64,000 nt of DNA from positions 43,127,500 to 43,191,499 of the forward strand of contig OY747710.1 of the NCBI GenBank assembly GCA_963556495.2, given 5' to 3'. A program made the position numbers and the translations under genes. Below, piece after piece: positions 63,047-64,000 of the stretch; position 1 is the stretch's first letter, and the number at the start of each line of letters is the position of its first letter. The DNA comes from Valencia hispanica (Eukaryota; Chordata; Actinopteri; Cyprinodontiformes; Valenciidae). The notes under the pieces are model-generated. The model ran no database searches. It saw only the letters and a list, made by a program, of their open reading frames with translations, and was not told the DNA's origin.

Positions 63047-63550
63047 AAAGAGGCTATATGCAACTTTTCCCCCAAAATAAACGTAACAATAGCCTTTTCA
63101 TTTGACCATCTATGACTCAAACATCTCCTGATGAGCATACTGACACCTTGTCAGCTCACAGTGGGTGCACCTATAAGCCTGTATCCAATTTTTTCTATTT
63201 TTCTATTTCTGTCGGGTCCGATTTTTCCCGCGCTGTCTGCAGATGTGACGTCAAGCGCGTTCATGTTAAATGTTTCAGATCACTCTGCCACCACCGCTAG
63301 TCAGCACTCGCAAGCAGTTCAATGGATTGTGCGAATACACAGAAGAGGACAACTCTGACACCAACAGTAACCCCACATAAGACTAAAAAAGTTAAACCCC
63401 TGACAAGTGCCCGAAATAGATCGAAGATTGAGAGCGACCGGCGTACGAGCGCGCGCTGAGAGAGTGAGCTTAAAGGAAGAGCAGTTCCGTTTTTTGGCCA
63501 CAGGTGTCAGTCGCGAGTTTAAATTTCAGAAAATTGCATATAGCCCCTTT
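63047..63550. mobile_element. MITE with AAAGRGGCTATATGCAA ends
   Basis: The left end AAAGAGGCTATATGCAACTT and right end AATTGCATATAGCCCCTTT are inverted repeats. The host repeat AGCTAAATAT resumes on both sides. Open frames inside are not convincing. Confidence 0.85.
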
Positions 63551-63740
63551 AAGAAGCTAAATATTTAAATATATTTACAGTATTTTAATCTTAATATTTA
63601 ACATTTTTTATATTAAAATATTGAAAAATATTTAGCTTCCTAAGTAATATATTTAGTTTGGAGCTAAATATTTAGCTTGCAAACTAATTATTTAGCTTCA
63701 TAACTAAATATTTAGTGAACTATATGTTTAGCTTGCTAAT
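63551..63740. repeat. Cluster of AGCTAAATATTTAGCT palindromes
   Basis: The motif AGCTAAATA or its inverse TATTTAGCT occurs at least six times, including a perfect 16-bp palindrome near 63663-63678. Confidence 0.7.
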
Positions 63741-64000
63741 TAAATGTTTGGATATAAACGGTGACATTTATAAATGAATGAATAACATGGTGAAAATATG
63801 ACTTAGAAAAATCAACTCCCCTTTTCTTTCTCTTATGATAGGCTAAGCGAATTATTGATGGTAATTGTTGGCTGTGTAACTTTACAAACGGCACCCCATA
63901 CATCCCCGTATAATAATGTTAATGTTTGAGGATGTAGTGACAAACATGTGAGAGATGTGTGAAATCATCTAAGGGATATTTAATGCTTTTTGCAAGGCAC

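Overview
The window is vertebrate nuclear DNA, almost certainly from a teleost fish. The genes are split by long AT-rich introns with GT-AG splice sites. Much of the intervening DNA is fish-type mobile sequence: Tc1-like elements, hAT-type and other short TIR elements, L2-like, L1-like and Rex1/CR1-like LINE pieces, tRNA-derived SINE remnants, and long (TA)n, (GT)n and (AAAG)n tracts. There is no bacterial or phage signature. Family names come from recognising motifs by eye; no database search was possible.

Three protein-coding genes are visible. (1) A Kelch-like BTB gene, best matched to klhl32, lies on the minus strand. Three consecutive coding exons at 16324-16147, 9726-9619 and 1733-1635 encode most of the BTB domain and the start of the BACK region. 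The remaining exons lie left of the window, and the 5' end was not located. A CpG-rich block at 28.4-28.8 kb is a candidate promoter. (2) A complete Frizzled gene, fzd6, lies on the plus strand with seven coding exons from 37379 to 55156 and a 690-residue product. All seven exons join in phase: signal peptide, ten-cysteine CRD, seven membrane helices, KTxxxW motif and cytoplasmic tail. (3) The 5' part of cthrc1, plus strand, has exons at 58760-58870 and 62293-62511 carrying the signal peptide and 12 Gly-X-Y triplets. Its C-terminal exons lie beyond 64000. Fzd6 and Cthrc1 act together: Cthrc1 is a secreted cofactor that favours Frizzled planar-cell-polarity Wnt signalling, and the two genes are also neighbours in tetrapods.

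Layout: 0-16.4 kb holds klhl32 exons separated by introns full of Tc1-like copies, including one nearly full-length copy at 3044-4647, plus an LTR and small TIR elements. 16.4-36 kb is gene-poor: TIR elements, an internally deleted L1 with a G-rich 3' region, (TA)n and (AAAG)n tracts and a tandem duplication. 36-57.4 kb is fzd6. Its introns hold a hAT-like element, a foldback element, a Rex1/CR1-like LINE tail, a Tc1 element interrupted by an almost intact L2-like LINE, and a 1-kb intron made largely of transposon sequence. 57.9-64 kb is cthrc1, with a transposon-like repeat ending about 200 bp before its start codon.

No clearly new multi-gene system is seen. The most interesting points are the transposon-built fzd6 intron with matching direct repeats at both splice sites, a perfect 18-bp hairpin that breaks the L2 reading frame in a way that looks like template switching, a purine microsatellite inside fzd6 coding sequence, and several foldback or palindromic elements.
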